This document shows positions 14,730 through 21,766 of a stretch of DNA of 32,665 bases, piece by piece. The stretch covers positions 1 to 32,665 of the forward strand of contig CAAGIG010000063.1 of the NCBI GenBank assembly GCA_900769885.1. Direction: 5' to 3'. This stretch comes from Rikenellaceae bacterium. Its GTDB lineage: Bacteria; Bacteroidota; Bacteroidia; Bacteroidales; UBA932. The notes under the pieces were generated by a model. It was not told the DNA's origin. It was given only the letters and a program-made list of their open reading frames with translations, and made no database searches. The position numbers and the translations under genes are program-made. Each line of letters begins with the position of its first letter. Position 1 is the stretch's first letter.

Positions 14730-16001
14730 TTAGTCGATTCTTTCACATCTCATATAATCGTGCAATACTTTTGGCAATTTAATGCCATCAGGAGTCTGGT
14801 TATTCTCCAATAGAGCCGCAACAATACGAGGCAACGCCAAAGAACTGCCATTCAATGTATGGGCAAGATGAATCTTTCCTTCTGAATCTTTATAACGAAG
14901 TTTCAATCTGTTAGCCTGATATGATTCAAAATTTGAAACAGAACTTACCTCCAACCATCTCTGCTGTGCTGCAGAATAAACTTCAAAGTCGTATGTAATG
15001 GCAGAGGTAAAACTCATATCTCCACCACACAAACGCAATATTCTATAAGGCAGTTCAAGAGAACTTACCAATCTTTCAACGTGTTGTACCATCTCTTCCA
15101 AGGCACGTTCAGACTCCTCAGGTAGAGAAAGTTGTACGATTTCCACCTTATCGAACTGGTGCAGACGGTTAAGACCTCTCACATCTTTTCCATACGAACC
15201 TGCCTCACGACGGAAACAAGGGGTATATGCAGTCATCTTGACAGGGAAATCAGATGGTGCAAGGATAGAATCTCTGTAAATGTTGGTAACAGGAACCTCT
15301 GCTGTCGGAATCAGGTAGAATTTATCCTGAGAGACAAAATACATTTGACCTTCTTTGTCTGGAAGCTGACCAGTAGCAAATCCAGATTGTTCATTTACAA
15401 CAATCGGAGGTTCAATTTCCAAATATCCCGCTTTAGTATTGAAGTCAAGAAAATATTGGGTCAAAGCTCTTTGCAAACGGGCTCCCTTTCCTTTATAAAC
15501 AGGGAAACCTGCACCTGTAAGTTTAACACCAAGGTCAAAATCGATCAAATCGTATTTTGAAGCAATTTCCCAGTGAGGAAGAGCATCCTGCGACATCTGA
15601 GGCATCTCACCACCCATTCTTACAACCACATTGTCCTCTGCACTTTTTCCTTGAGGAACAATCGCTGCAGGAAGGTTAGGGAGCAACACCAAAAGTGAGT
15701 TCTGCTTTTGTGAGCTCTCTTCCATCAAAACCTCGATCTCCTTAGAGCGGGATTTCATAGAAGCAACTTCTGCTTTGACCACCTCAGCCTGATCTCTCTG
15801 ACCGGACTGCATCAATTGACCTATCTCTTTTGATTTTATATTTAATTGAGCCTTAACAGAGTCCAGTTCTGTCTGATACTGTCTTCTCAATTTGTCGTGT
15901 TCCAATATTTGGGCAACTATTTCAGTTGCATCGAAATTCTTAACAGCGAGTCTCTCGATAACGAACTCGGGCTGTTCTCTCAATAATTTCAGAGTTAACA
16001 T
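14730..16001 (-). CDS. serS: Seryl-tRNA synthetase
   Basis: Charges tRNA-Ser with serine. Seen: 423 residues (E. coli 430); an N-terminal antiparallel coiled-coil arm (about 28-100, charged, LDSVKAQLNIKSKEIGQLM); then the class II core with TAEVPVTN (serine/ATP pocket), motif 2 FRREAGSYGKDVRGLNRLHQ in two overlapping parts, and motif 3 NGSSLALPRIVAALLEN. The frame extends 29 codons upstream, but that extension covers the promoter box at 16025-16032. ATG 16001 (MLTLKLLREQPEFV) agrees with known SerS N-termini. Heads a probable serS-ruvC-receptor unit. Confidence 0.95.
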   Translation of the reverse strand: MLTLKLLREQPEFVIERLAVKNFDATEIVAQILEHDKLRRQYQTELDSVKAQLNIKSKEIGQLMQSGQRDQAEVVKAEVASMKSRSKEIEVLMEESSQKQNSLLVLLPNLPAAIVPQGKSAEDNVVVRMGGEMPQMSQDALPHWEIASKYDLIDFDLGVKLTGAGFPVYKGKGARLQRALTQYFLDFNTKAGYLEIEPPIVVNEQSGFATGQLPDKEGQMYFVSQDKFYLIPTAEVPVTNIYRDSILAPSDFPVKMTAYTPCFRREAGSYGKDVRGLNRLHQFDKVEIVQLSLPEESERALEEMVQHVERLVSSLELPYRILRLCGGDMSFTSAITYDFEVYSAAQQRWLEVSSVSNFESYQANRLKLRYKDSEGKIHLAHTLNGSSLALPRIVAALLENNQTPDGIKLPKVLHDYMRCERID

Positions 16002-16024
16002 ATTTCTTAATTTCTTTAATCTTG

Positions 16025-16032
16025 CAAAGATA
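16025..16032 (-). promoter_or_regulatory. serS -7 promoter box
   Basis: TATCTTTG on the minus strand matches TAnnTTTG and lies 23 nt before the chosen ATG. No good TTTG at -33. It lies just downstream of the rpmA terminator, so serS is separately initiated. Confidence 0.65.
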
Positions 16033-16069
16033 AGAAAAAGCAATAAAATCCCATTCTTATTATTGCAAT

Positions 16070-16107
16070 AAAAAAAGGGACTATTCAAATTTTATTGAAC
16101 AGCCCCT
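16070..16107 (-). terminator. rplU-rpmA intrinsic terminator
   Basis: On the minus strand a stem GGGgCTgTTCAA / TTGAAtAGtCCC (arms 16106-16095 and 16088-16077, two mismatches) is followed by seven T (complement of the A-run 16070-16076). It closes the L21-L27 operon 20-odd nt after the rpmA stop. Confidence 0.85.
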
Positions 16108-16129
16108 ATTTTCTTTCAAATCTTCGTAA

Positions 16130-16402
16130 TTAAGCTTCTTGTACAGGAGTAAAAGGAACTACTGATACATAAGATTTGTTGTCTTTTTTCTTTCTGAAAG
16201 TAACGATACCATCAACCAATGCATAAAGAGTATGATCTTTACCCATACCTACATTTTGACCAGGGTTGTGTACAGTTCCTCTCTGACGTACGATGATGTT
16301 ACCAGCCTTTGCTCTTTGTCCACCGAACAATTTTAGGCCAAGTCGCTTACTGTGTGATTCACGACCGTTCTTCGAACTACCGACACCTTTCTTGTGAGCC
16401 AT
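16130..16402 (-). CDS. rpmA: 50S ribosomal protein L27
   Basis: 90-residue basic protein near the peptidyl-transferase centre. Seen: MAHKKGVGSSKNGRESHSKR start with the conserved GSSKNGR(D/E)S, then GGQRAKAGNIIVRQRGT and HPG-like HNPGQNVGMGKDHTLYA, and the terminal FRKKK. It starts directly with MAHKKG, lacking the cleavable N-terminal extension found in Firmicutes. 20 nt downstream of rplU in the usual rplU-rpmA order. Confidence 0.97.
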   Translation of the reverse strand: MAHKKGVGSSKNGRESHSKRLGLKLFGGQRAKAGNIIVRQRGTVHNPGQNVGMGKDHTLYALVDGIVTFRKKKDNKSYVSVVPFTPVQEA

Positions 16403-16422
16403 AATCTAAAATCTCCTTTAAA

Positions 16423-16731
16423 TTAAGCGATCTCTTCAATGAGAATCTGGGTTAAACATTGGCGGTGACCATTAAGTTTTTGGTAGCCTTTACGACGTTT
16501 CTTTTTGAAAACCAAAACTTTGTCAGCCTTTACATGATCCACGATAGTGGCTTTAACGTTAACTCCTTCAACATAAGGAGTTCCAACTTTCACTACTCCT
16601 TCGTTGTCAGTTAGGAGTACTTTTCCGAATTCCAAAGAATCACCTTTCTCACCTTGAAGACGATTAACGAAGATTCTTCTTCCTTTCTCAACTTTGAATT
16701 GCTGTCCAGCAATGTCTACAATTGCGTACAT
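16423..16731 (-). CDS. rplU: 50S ribosomal protein L21
   Basis: 102-residue 23S rRNA-binding protein. Seen: MYAIVDIAGQQFKVEKG start, YVEGVNVKATIVDH in the middle and the basic VFKKKRRKGYQKLNGHRQ loop near the C-terminus, all typical of L21. Preceded by a roughly 90-nt leader containing a GTTATT/AATAAC hairpin (about 16773-16791), which could be involved in autoregulation, though no known L21 leader class is recognised. Promoter at 16828-16859. Confidence 0.97.
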   Translation of the reverse strand: MYAIVDIAGQQFKVEKGRRIFVNRLQGEKGDSLEFGKVLLTDNEGVVKVGTPYVEGVNVKATIVDHVKADKVLVFKKKRRKGYQKLNGHRQCLTQILIEEIA

Positions 16732-16827
16732 AAAAATTGTTTAAATGTTATTGACTGCAAGCGGTTATTCCTTGTAAATAACTCTTATTCAGTAGCTTAA
16801 CAGCCTTCTATTGTTAATTTTGGTCTG

Positions 16828-16859
16828 CAAAAATAATATATTTCATATTTTTTCACAAA
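16828..16859 (-). promoter_or_regulatory. rplU-rpmA promoter
   Basis: TTTG (16859-16856), a 20-nt spacer, TATTTTTG (16835-16828): complete match to the Bacteroidetes consensus. About 30 bp from a divergent box that serves the ATPase gene. Confidence 0.87.
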
Positions 16860-16888
16860 TTTAAATGAAGAATTTTGCAATAATTTCA

Positions 16889-16896
16889 TAAATTTG
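16889..16896 (+). promoter_or_regulatory. -7 box of the ATPase-sirtuin-UpxY-sigma cassette
   Basis: TAAATTTG, 36 nt before the ATG at 16933; no TTTG at the -33 distance. It supports ATG 16933 rather than the in-frame TTG at 16894, which lies inside the box. Confidence 0.55.
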
Positions 16897-16932
16897 CCTA
16901 ACAAGATTGTTACAATTATAGAATCTCCAATT

Positions 16933-17880
16933 ATGGAAGCTCCATTTACATATAATTCACTGGCACAGGACAATTTTTTCATTTCGAGAAAAAGAGAACT
17001 GAATCAACTCACCAACATATTGAAAGAGAGGAAGAATGCCCTAATATACGAACCCTACAAGACAGGAAAACGTTCCCTTGTAAATATGAGTTTCAAGGCC
17101 CTGACCAAAGAGGGAATCCCCTACCGTTTATGCCATATCGATATGTTGAACATAAATGACAGTGAGACTCTTTTTGCAAAATTGGGGGAATATCCGCAGG
17201 ATCCTGAAATTTTCACAATCTACTGGATTGAGGAATTTCAAAATATATTGAGATTCGACGACTGGGAGAAAACAATTCTTCACTTGCAGAAACAGTGGGA
17301 AAACGACAAAAACAGCTATATCCTGTCGGGTTCAATGGTCAATGCAATGAAGTTCATCTTTGACGAGAAAAAATATTTCTACCATTTTGCAGAGGTCGTA
17401 AAATTCTCCCCTATCGAGGAAAAAGCGGCCACAGACCTGATTATTAAGGTGTTCCTGAAAGTAGGAAGAGTAGTGGAGCATAAACACGCCGAAAGGATGT
17501 ATGAAACGGTCGACGGTCATCCCTGGTATTTGTGGCAAATCGCCAACACCGCCTTCCACCTTACCAAAGGTTACATTAACGACAAAATCATAGATGAATC
17601 GATAGACTCACTTTTGATTGTTTACGATGTAAAATTCAGAGAGACAATAAACTCTTTGAGCAACTACCAAATCTCTCTTCTTAAAGCAATTTTTGACGGA
17701 GAGACCAAACTCAGCTCGATAGAGTGCATTGAAAAATATCATCTAAACTCCTCTGCCAATGTAAAGAGGCTGAAAGAGGCATTGACAAAAAAAGAGGTAG
17801 TCTCTTTTGACGAATATGAACGCCCCTACATAATAGATCCTTTGTTCAAACTTTGGTTAAAGAGATTCTATTTCATTTAA
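16933..17880 (+). CDS. AAA/STAND-like ATPase family protein with degraded P-loop
   Basis: 315 residues, no signal or membrane segment. Seen: the N-terminal FISRKRELNQLTNIL element that opens archaeal-type/STAND ATPase domains; a Walker-A-like YEPYKTGKRSL (about 36-46) in which the usual Gly-rich start is lost though GK remains; a Walker-B-like IYWIEEFQN (about 96-104); a sensor-like ILSGSMVNAM; and a winged-helix-like C-terminus with alternating charged helices and DPLFKLWLKRF, typical of the ends of such ATPases. The altered P-loop and WIEE suggest weak or no ATP hydrolysis. Function unknown; often such proteins are called 'ATP-binding protein' only. First gene of a cassette with a sirtuin 28 nt downstream. 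Confidence 0.72.
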   Translation: MEAPFTYNSLAQDNFFISRKRELNQLTNILKERKNALIYEPYKTGKRSLVNMSFKALTKEGIPYRLCHIDMLNINDSETLFAKLGEYPQDPEIFTIYWIEEFQNILRFDDWEKTILHLQKQWENDKNSYILSGSMVNAMKFIFDEKKYFYHFAEVVKFSPIEEKAATDLIIKVFLKVGRVVEHKHAERMYETVDGHPWYLWQIANTAFHLTKGYINDKIIDESIDSLLIVYDVKFRETINSLSNYQISLLKAIFDGETKLSSIECIEKYHLNSSANVKRLKEALTKKEVVSFDEYERPYIIDPLFKLWLKRFYFI

Positions 17881-17908
17881 ACACAACTCATTTCAAAAGA
17901 AAATTTAT

Positions 17909-18604
17909 ATGAAAAGACTTGCAATACTTTCAGGTGCCGGAGTGAGCAAAGAGAGCGGTATCAATACCTTCAGAGACAGTAACGGACTATGGGAACAATA
18001 CCCTGTAGAAGAGGTCGCTTCAATTGAAGGATGGTATAAGAATCCTCAACTGATGTTGCGTTTTTACAATATGCGCAGGAAAGATTTGCAAAGTCGCGAG
18101 CCCAACAAGGCGCACAAAATCATTGCCGAACTGGAGAAATATTTCAAAATCGATGTCATTACCCAAAATGTGGACAATCTGCACGAAAGGGCCGGCAGCA
18201 CAAATATCATCCACCTCCACGGAGAACTCACCAAAGCTCGCGGAGAACATTCGGAATATCCTGTATATGATATTGGATATGAGGATATCAATTGGGGAGA
18301 CAAAACCCCTTCCGGAGAACAGCTCCGTCCCCACATCGTGTGGTTTGGAGAGGCGGTTCCAATGATTGAAAAGGCGGCAAAAATCATTGAAGATTGCGAT
18401 ATTCTGCTGGTTATAGGGACATCTTTGAATGTATATCCCGCCGCAGGATTGATTCATTATATAAAAAATGGTACACCCATATACCTCATTGACCCGAATC
18501 CCATTAAAGTAAATTACAAGCAATACACTCAAATCGAGGAAGTTGCAACAAAAGGGATGGAGATTTTCAAAGAAATTGTACTCAAAGAGAATGGAATCGG
18601 GTAA
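17909..18604 (+). CDS. cobB: Sir2-family NAD-dependent protein deacylase (sirtuin), zinc-less
   Basis: Removes acyl groups from protein lysines using NAD+. Seen: 231 residues with the NAD-binding LSGAGVSKESGINTFRD (7-23), TQNVDNLHERAG (85-96), catalytic H104 in HLHGEL, and GTSLNVYPAAGL. Y53 and R56 in RFYNMRR form the Tyr-x-x-Arg motif that marks class III sirtuins preferring negatively charged acyl groups such as succinyl. The four zinc-binding cysteines of most sirtuins are absent; the only Cys is in EDCDILL, so the small domain must fold without zinc. Overlaps the UpxY-like gene by 14 nt. A metabolic CobB-type enzyme is likelier than a defence Sir2, given its single-domain length. Confidence 0.88.
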   Translation: MKRLAILSGAGVSKESGINTFRDSNGLWEQYPVEEVASIEGWYKNPQLMLRFYNMRRKDLQSREPNKAHKIIAELEKYFKIDVITQNVDNLHERAGSTNIIHLHGELTKARGEHSEYPVYDIGYEDINWGDKTPSGEQLRPHIVWFGEAVPMIEKAAKIIEDCDILLVIGTSLNVYPAAGLIHYIKNGTPIYLIDPNPIKVNYKQYTQIEEVATKGMEIFKEIVLKENGIG

Positions 18605-19067
18605 CTGGTATATTTTCCATACAGCTTCCAGAGCAGAGAAAAAAGTAGCCGAGCGCCTAAAGATGCTTGGCTACCAATTTTATTTGCCCCTGTATATAGA
18701 AAAGCACCAATGGCAAGACAGAATCAAAGAGATAGAAATCCCACTGTTCAAAGGGCATATCTTTGTAAAATGCCAACCGATCCAAACCCGTTTTGTATCT
18801 CTGGTTCAAGGAGTTGTAGAGTTAATAAAGGACTATGAGAAAAATATCGTCCCGACAGTATCAGAAGAAGAAATAGAGCAAATCAAAAAATTTCTTCGCC
18901 TTACCGATGAATATAAAATACTCAGTGAAGCCGACATTCAGAAGATTTTCAAACAACCCATTCCAAAAGAGTCGGGAGTAATTTCACGCTACAAAAACAG
19001 ATATATGTACATCTATCTCAAACAATGCAATATGGCAATGTATGCAGATACTTTCAAATTTTTGTAG
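18591..19067 (+). CDS. UpxY-family transcription antiterminator (NusG-like N-terminal domain), orphan
   Basis: 158 residues. Seen: NGN-domain hallmarks WYIFHTASRAEKKVAERL near the N-terminus, FYLPLYIEKHQWQDR, and IPLFKGHIFVKC, the pattern of UpxY/NusG paralogues, followed by a short basic C-terminus (VISRYKNRYMYIYLK) in place of a full KOW domain. Known: UpxY proteins are normally encoded first in capsular polysaccharide operons and prevent premature termination in their own long leaders. Here there is no capsule locus: it is overlapped by the sirtuin gene and followed by an ECF sigma gene. An in-frame upstream start at 18543 would lie deep in the sirtuin gene; ATG 18591 fits the family start (MxxxxWYxF). 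Target unknown. Confidence 0.82.
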   Translation: MESGNWYIFHTASRAEKKVAERLKMLGYQFYLPLYIEKHQWQDRIKEIEIPLFKGHIFVKCQPIQTRFVSLVQGVVELIKDYEKNIVPTVSEEEIEQIKKFLRLTDEYKILSEADIQKIFKQPIPKESGVISRYKNRYMYIYLKQCNMAMYADTFKFL

Positions 19068-19112
19068 TTTTCAGGAGTGCAATGTTGTCTAACAGGCAAA
19101 AACAAATTCTTA

Positions 19113-19586
19113 ATGATTACAGAAAAACAATTTGCGCAGATTGTAGCAGAACATAAGAAAACAATTTACACCGTCTGCTATATGTTTTCCAAAGAGAAAG
19201 GAGAAATAGATGACCTTTTTCAGGAGATACTCATCAACATTTACAATGGTCTGGAACATTTCAGAAATCAGAGCGAACTTTCCACCTGGATCTGGAGGAT
19301 ATCCCTCAACACCTGCATTTCGGCAGAGCGAAAAAAGAACAGGAAGAAATCCAGAGAAGTGCCCCTCAGTGTAAACATAAACTTGTTTACCGACGATGAC
19401 AATGATACCAGACAGGTAAGAATTCTGAAAGAGAGAATCTCAAAATTGGGAATTTTCGACAGGGCCATCATTCTCCTCTGGCTGGAGAACCTCAGTTACG
19501 ATGAAATTGCCGCAATTGTCGGAATCTCGGTCAAAAATGTTTCTGTTAGACTTGTCAGAATCAAAGAAGAATTAAAAAGAATGTAA
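19113..19586 (+). CDS. ECF-type RNA polymerase sigma factor, paired with a membrane protein
   Basis: 157 residues. Seen: region 2 with KGEIDDLFQEILINIY and LSTWIWRISLNTCIS, basic linker KKNRKKSR, and region 4 ending in YDEIAAIVGISVKNVSVRLVR. An in-frame GTG at 19077 would add 12 residues; ATG 19113 (MITEKQF) fits better. It lies 45 nt after the UpxY-like gene, and a four-helix membrane protein gene follows after 21 nt. Inference: the downstream protein is the anti-sigma or signal-sensing partner, since sigma-then-membrane-protein order is the usual arrangement in Bacteroidetes. Unlike the sigma gene at 6643, this one has a candidate regulator. Confidence 0.87.
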   Translation: MITEKQFAQIVAEHKKTIYTVCYMFSKEKGEIDDLFQEILINIYNGLEHFRNQSELSTWIWRISLNTCISAERKKNRKKSREVPLSVNINLFTDDDNDTRQVRILKERISKLGIFDRAIILLWLENLSYDEIAAIVGISVKNVSVRLVRIKEELKRM

Positions 19587-19607
19587 AACCACTAAATTAC
19601 TGATACA

Positions 19608-20201
19608 ATGGATAGTAACATATATTCAACCGAATTGGAAGAGATGAGAGGACAGATAAAGATTCTCAAAGAGAAACTTGATAAAGAGAAAATCATCAAC
19701 GACAGAGTTATAAAGAGGGCAATGAATAAAAACATAAACAAACTGCATCGACAGGGTACAGTTATGGTTATCTTTGGACTTATAACAACAATCTGTTGCC
19801 CCATCATTATACACAATATAGGTATGCCTCTATGGTTTACTGCATTCACTGCATTTATACTAATCTTTTCAACAATTGCAACAGCTGTAATACACAGAGG
19901 AATAAACTCTGATATGCTTTATAATGAGGATATGCTTCAGATAGCACAAAAGGTCCATAAACTGAAACTCAGCTACAAAAACTGGCTATTCATCGGAATA
20001 CCAATGGTGATAACCTTCATAGGATTATTCATATATATGATTCTGCAGTCTGAAATAATCCCTCAGGAGGCTCATATACCGATGTTTACAGGTATGTTAG
20101 TCGGTGGACTGATTGGAGGTGCTTTGGGTGTGATGCAACACGTCAGACTGCATAGGACCTGCAACGAACTGCTCAATGAGATAAAAGAACTCAGAGGATA
20201 A
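19608..20201 (+). CDS. Polytopic membrane protein, candidate anti-sigma partner
   Basis: 197 residues, not recognised by family. Seen: an N-terminal cytosolic coiled-coil-like helix (about 8-45, alternating Glu/Lys and Leu/Ile, LEEMRGQIKILKEKLDKEK); two closely spaced hydrophobic segments (about 51-69 and 74-94); a charged loop; two more (about 126-146 and 157-174, the latter Gly-rich LVGGLIGGALGVM); and a short charged C-terminal helix. It follows the ECF sigma gene by 21 nt and is the last gene before the terminator at 20224-20258. The N-terminal helix could bind the sigma factor; this is inference from context only. Confidence 0.7.
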   Translation: MDSNIYSTELEEMRGQIKILKEKLDKEKIINDRVIKRAMNKNINKLHRQGTVMVIFGLITTICCPIIIHNIGMPLWFTAFTAFILIFSTIATAVIHRGINSDMLYNEDMLQIAQKVHKLKLSYKNWLFIGIPMVITFIGLFIYMILQSEIIPQEAHIPMFTGMLVGGLIGGALGVMQHVRLHRTCNELLNEIKELRG

Positions 20202-20223
20202 AGAGGATAAGCAACCCAAAAAT

Positions 20224-20258
20224 AAAAAAAGGAGATCGTTACCGAATCTCCTTTTTTT
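20224..20258. terminator. Bidirectional terminator between the sigma cassette and rpmE2
   Basis: Perfect stem AAAAAAAGGAGAT / ATCTCCTTTTTTT (20224-20236 with 20246-20258), 9-nt loop. T-runs on both strands, so it ends the plus-strand cassette and the minus-strand rpmE2. Confidence 0.92.
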
Positions 20259-20277
20259 ATATCGTCTATGAAACAAA

Positions 20278-20523
20278 TTATTTTCTTTTGTAGCGTTGAT
20301 AGTATTTGTCCACACGACCGGCGGTGTCCACAAGTTTCATCTTTCCTGTATAGAAAGGGTGAGATGTGTTAGAAATTTCGACTTTAACCAAAGGATAAGT
20401 AACACCTTCAATTTCAATAGTTTCTCTAGTGTTCACGCAAGAACGTGTAATGAACACGTGTTCATTTGACATATCCTTGAATGCTACAAGACGGTAGGAT
20501 TCGGGATGTATTCCTTTTTTCAT
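20278..20523 (-). CDS. rpmE2: 50S ribosomal protein L31, type B (zinc-independent)
   Basis: 81 residues. Seen: MKKGIHPESYRLVAFKD start, SHPFYTGKMKLVDTAGRVDKYYQRYKRK end in two parts, and the ISNTSHPFYTGK signature of L31. The CxxC zinc ligands of type A are absent (one lone Cys in TRSCVNT), hence type B. Single gene with its own consensus promoter (20553-20584) and terminator (20224-20258). In several bacteria the type B paralogue is a zinc-starvation replacement; here no Zur-like palindrome was noted and no other L31 gene is in the window. Confidence 0.95.
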   Translation of the reverse strand: MKKGIHPESYRLVAFKDMSNEHVFITRSCVNTRETIEIEGVTYPLVKVEISNTSHPFYTGKMKLVDTAGRVDKYYQRYKRK

Positions 20524-20552
20524 TTTCTTATTGTTTTTAATTAGTTGGGCTG

Positions 20553-20584
20553 CAAAAGTATGTATTATTTACGATATCCACAAA
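20553..20584 (-). promoter_or_regulatory. rpmE2 promoter
   Basis: TTTG (20584-20581), 20-nt spacer, TACTTTTG (20560-20553): full consensus match, same -7 sequence as the aminotransferase promoter. It lies immediately after the end of the NamZ-like gene at 20592, so rpmE2 is independent of the long Bat operon even though some read-through is possible. Confidence 0.87.
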
Positions 20585-20591
20585 TTTTTCT

Positions 20592-21758
20592 TTAAATAAG
20601 AGTCTTGACACGGCTTAATTGCTCATCATAAAGCATATAACGCTTCGCTTTGCGCATCCATTTTTGCTCTTCCACCTTAATATGTTCCTTCAGATCTTCC
20701 CATTTCATATCACCCATAGCATACTCATACATAGGAACATCCCCCAGCATTGCCGCCAAACCAGAAAAATCGGTCTCAGCAAATGTCTCTTTGACATATC
20801 TGAGTACTCTCAACGCGTGTGATGTAGAATGGTATTGGGCTCCCGGACGGGAAAGCATTTGAAAACCGTAACAAGGGGTCATCTGGTACATTCCAAAACG
20901 AGGTGTAAATTGGGTTTTGCGCAAGAAAATACCGGGATCTGAGATTTTTGACAAATCGATATCCTTCATCTCACGTTCAAAAAATGGAGCTCCGAATTGT
21001 TCGTAAGGTCTGTTAGTTCCCTCTCCAAAACTGATATTTGTACCCAACAGCATCCTCATTCCGCAATAGAACTGCGAAGTGAACAATCCAGGAACATCTT
21101 CGTGAGGAGGGATACTCCAGGGCATCATATATTGGGTAGCCGAGCGGACAAGATATGAAATGATATGCAAAGGGAATTTTGCACCTATCTCACAATAAAA
21201 GAGATTCGCAAGTTCTCCCAAAGTAAGACCGTGACGGTGAGCTATACCGGGTATACCCATTGCCCACTCATCTGCAAAAGTAAAAACTGTACCCTCTACC
21301 TGACGGCCACAAGGGTTACTTCTGTCTAGAATATATACCGAAAGGGAAATTTTCTGCAAATGAATTGTCTGGAAAAGAAGGAACAAAGCATTTGTAAAAC
21401 TGTCATACCTGCTACCAGAATCCTGATACTCCACAATCAATGCATCGACATTTTCCAACATCTTCACATCAATTGGAGCATACTCATCCTCACATTTGAT
21501 AGGAATAAAACTTACTCCCTCCATTCCAAGGTAACTATAGTCCAGTTTCCCCGCTTTATCTCCTGTCACATTCTCTCCAAAAAGACCATATTCGGGATAA
21601 AAGACCTTTACAAGATTACCTTTTTTATATAGAGTTTCAAATAAATACTCCTCTTTCTCGGGATTCCACGCAGCCTGATTGCACAAAACTGCAAGTTTAC
21701 CACTTCCTAATACAATATCCTCCTGCTCATCCAACGGAGTTGTTCTGAATGAAAACAT
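20592..21758 (-). CDS. DUF1343 / NamZ-like protein (exo-N-acetylmuramidase family), apparently cytosolic
   Basis: 388 residues. Seen, in family order: KLAVLCNQAAWN, FYPEYGLFGENVTGDKAG, DALIVEYQDSGSRYDSF, VYILDRSNPCGRQVEG, GIPGIAHRHGLTLGELANL and ISFGEGTNRPYEQFGAP. These match the DUF1343 backbone (NptsV, PEHGfrG..AG, DvQDvG.R.yTy, LDRPNP..G..veG, HGlT.GElA, GRGT..PF..iGaP). Differences: PEHG reads PEYG, GRGT reads GEGT, and no signal peptide is present, whereas characterised NamZ enzymes are exported. Known: NamZ removes terminal MurNAc from peptidoglycan fragments. This may act on imported muropeptides, or have lost activity. Starts 8 nt after glmM and closes the long operon; no terminator precedes rpmE2's promoter. 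Confidence 0.78.
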   Translation of the reverse strand: MFSFRTTPLDEQEDIVLGSGKLAVLCNQAAWNPEKEEYLFETLYKKGNLVKVFYPEYGLFGENVTGDKAGKLDYSYLGMEGVSFIPIKCEDEYAPIDVKMLENVDALIVEYQDSGSRYDSFTNALFLLFQTIHLQKISLSVYILDRSNPCGRQVEGTVFTFADEWAMGIPGIAHRHGLTLGELANLFYCEIGAKFPLHIISYLVRSATQYMMPWSIPPHEDVPGLFTSQFYCGMRMLLGTNISFGEGTNRPYEQFGAPFFEREMKDIDLSKISDPGIFLRKTQFTPRFGMYQMTPCYGFQMLSRPGAQYHSTSHALRVLRYVKETFAETDFSGLAAMLGDVPMYEYAMGDMKWEDLKEHIKVEEQKWMRKAKRYMLYDEQLSRVKTLI

Positions 21759-21766
21759 ATCTTACC

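Noticed and set aside
16740..16830. Recognised L21 leader riboregulator or small RNA
   Set aside because: A GTTATT/AATAAC hairpin is present, but it does not match any leader class I can name; noted only under rplU.
16933..18604. ATPase plus Sir2 pair as an anti-phage defence system
   Set aside because: The Sir2 protein is a single-domain CobB-type deacylase with class III motif, and the ATPase is not HerA-like and has a degraded P-loop; no nuclease or other defence gene nearby. Not excluded completely.
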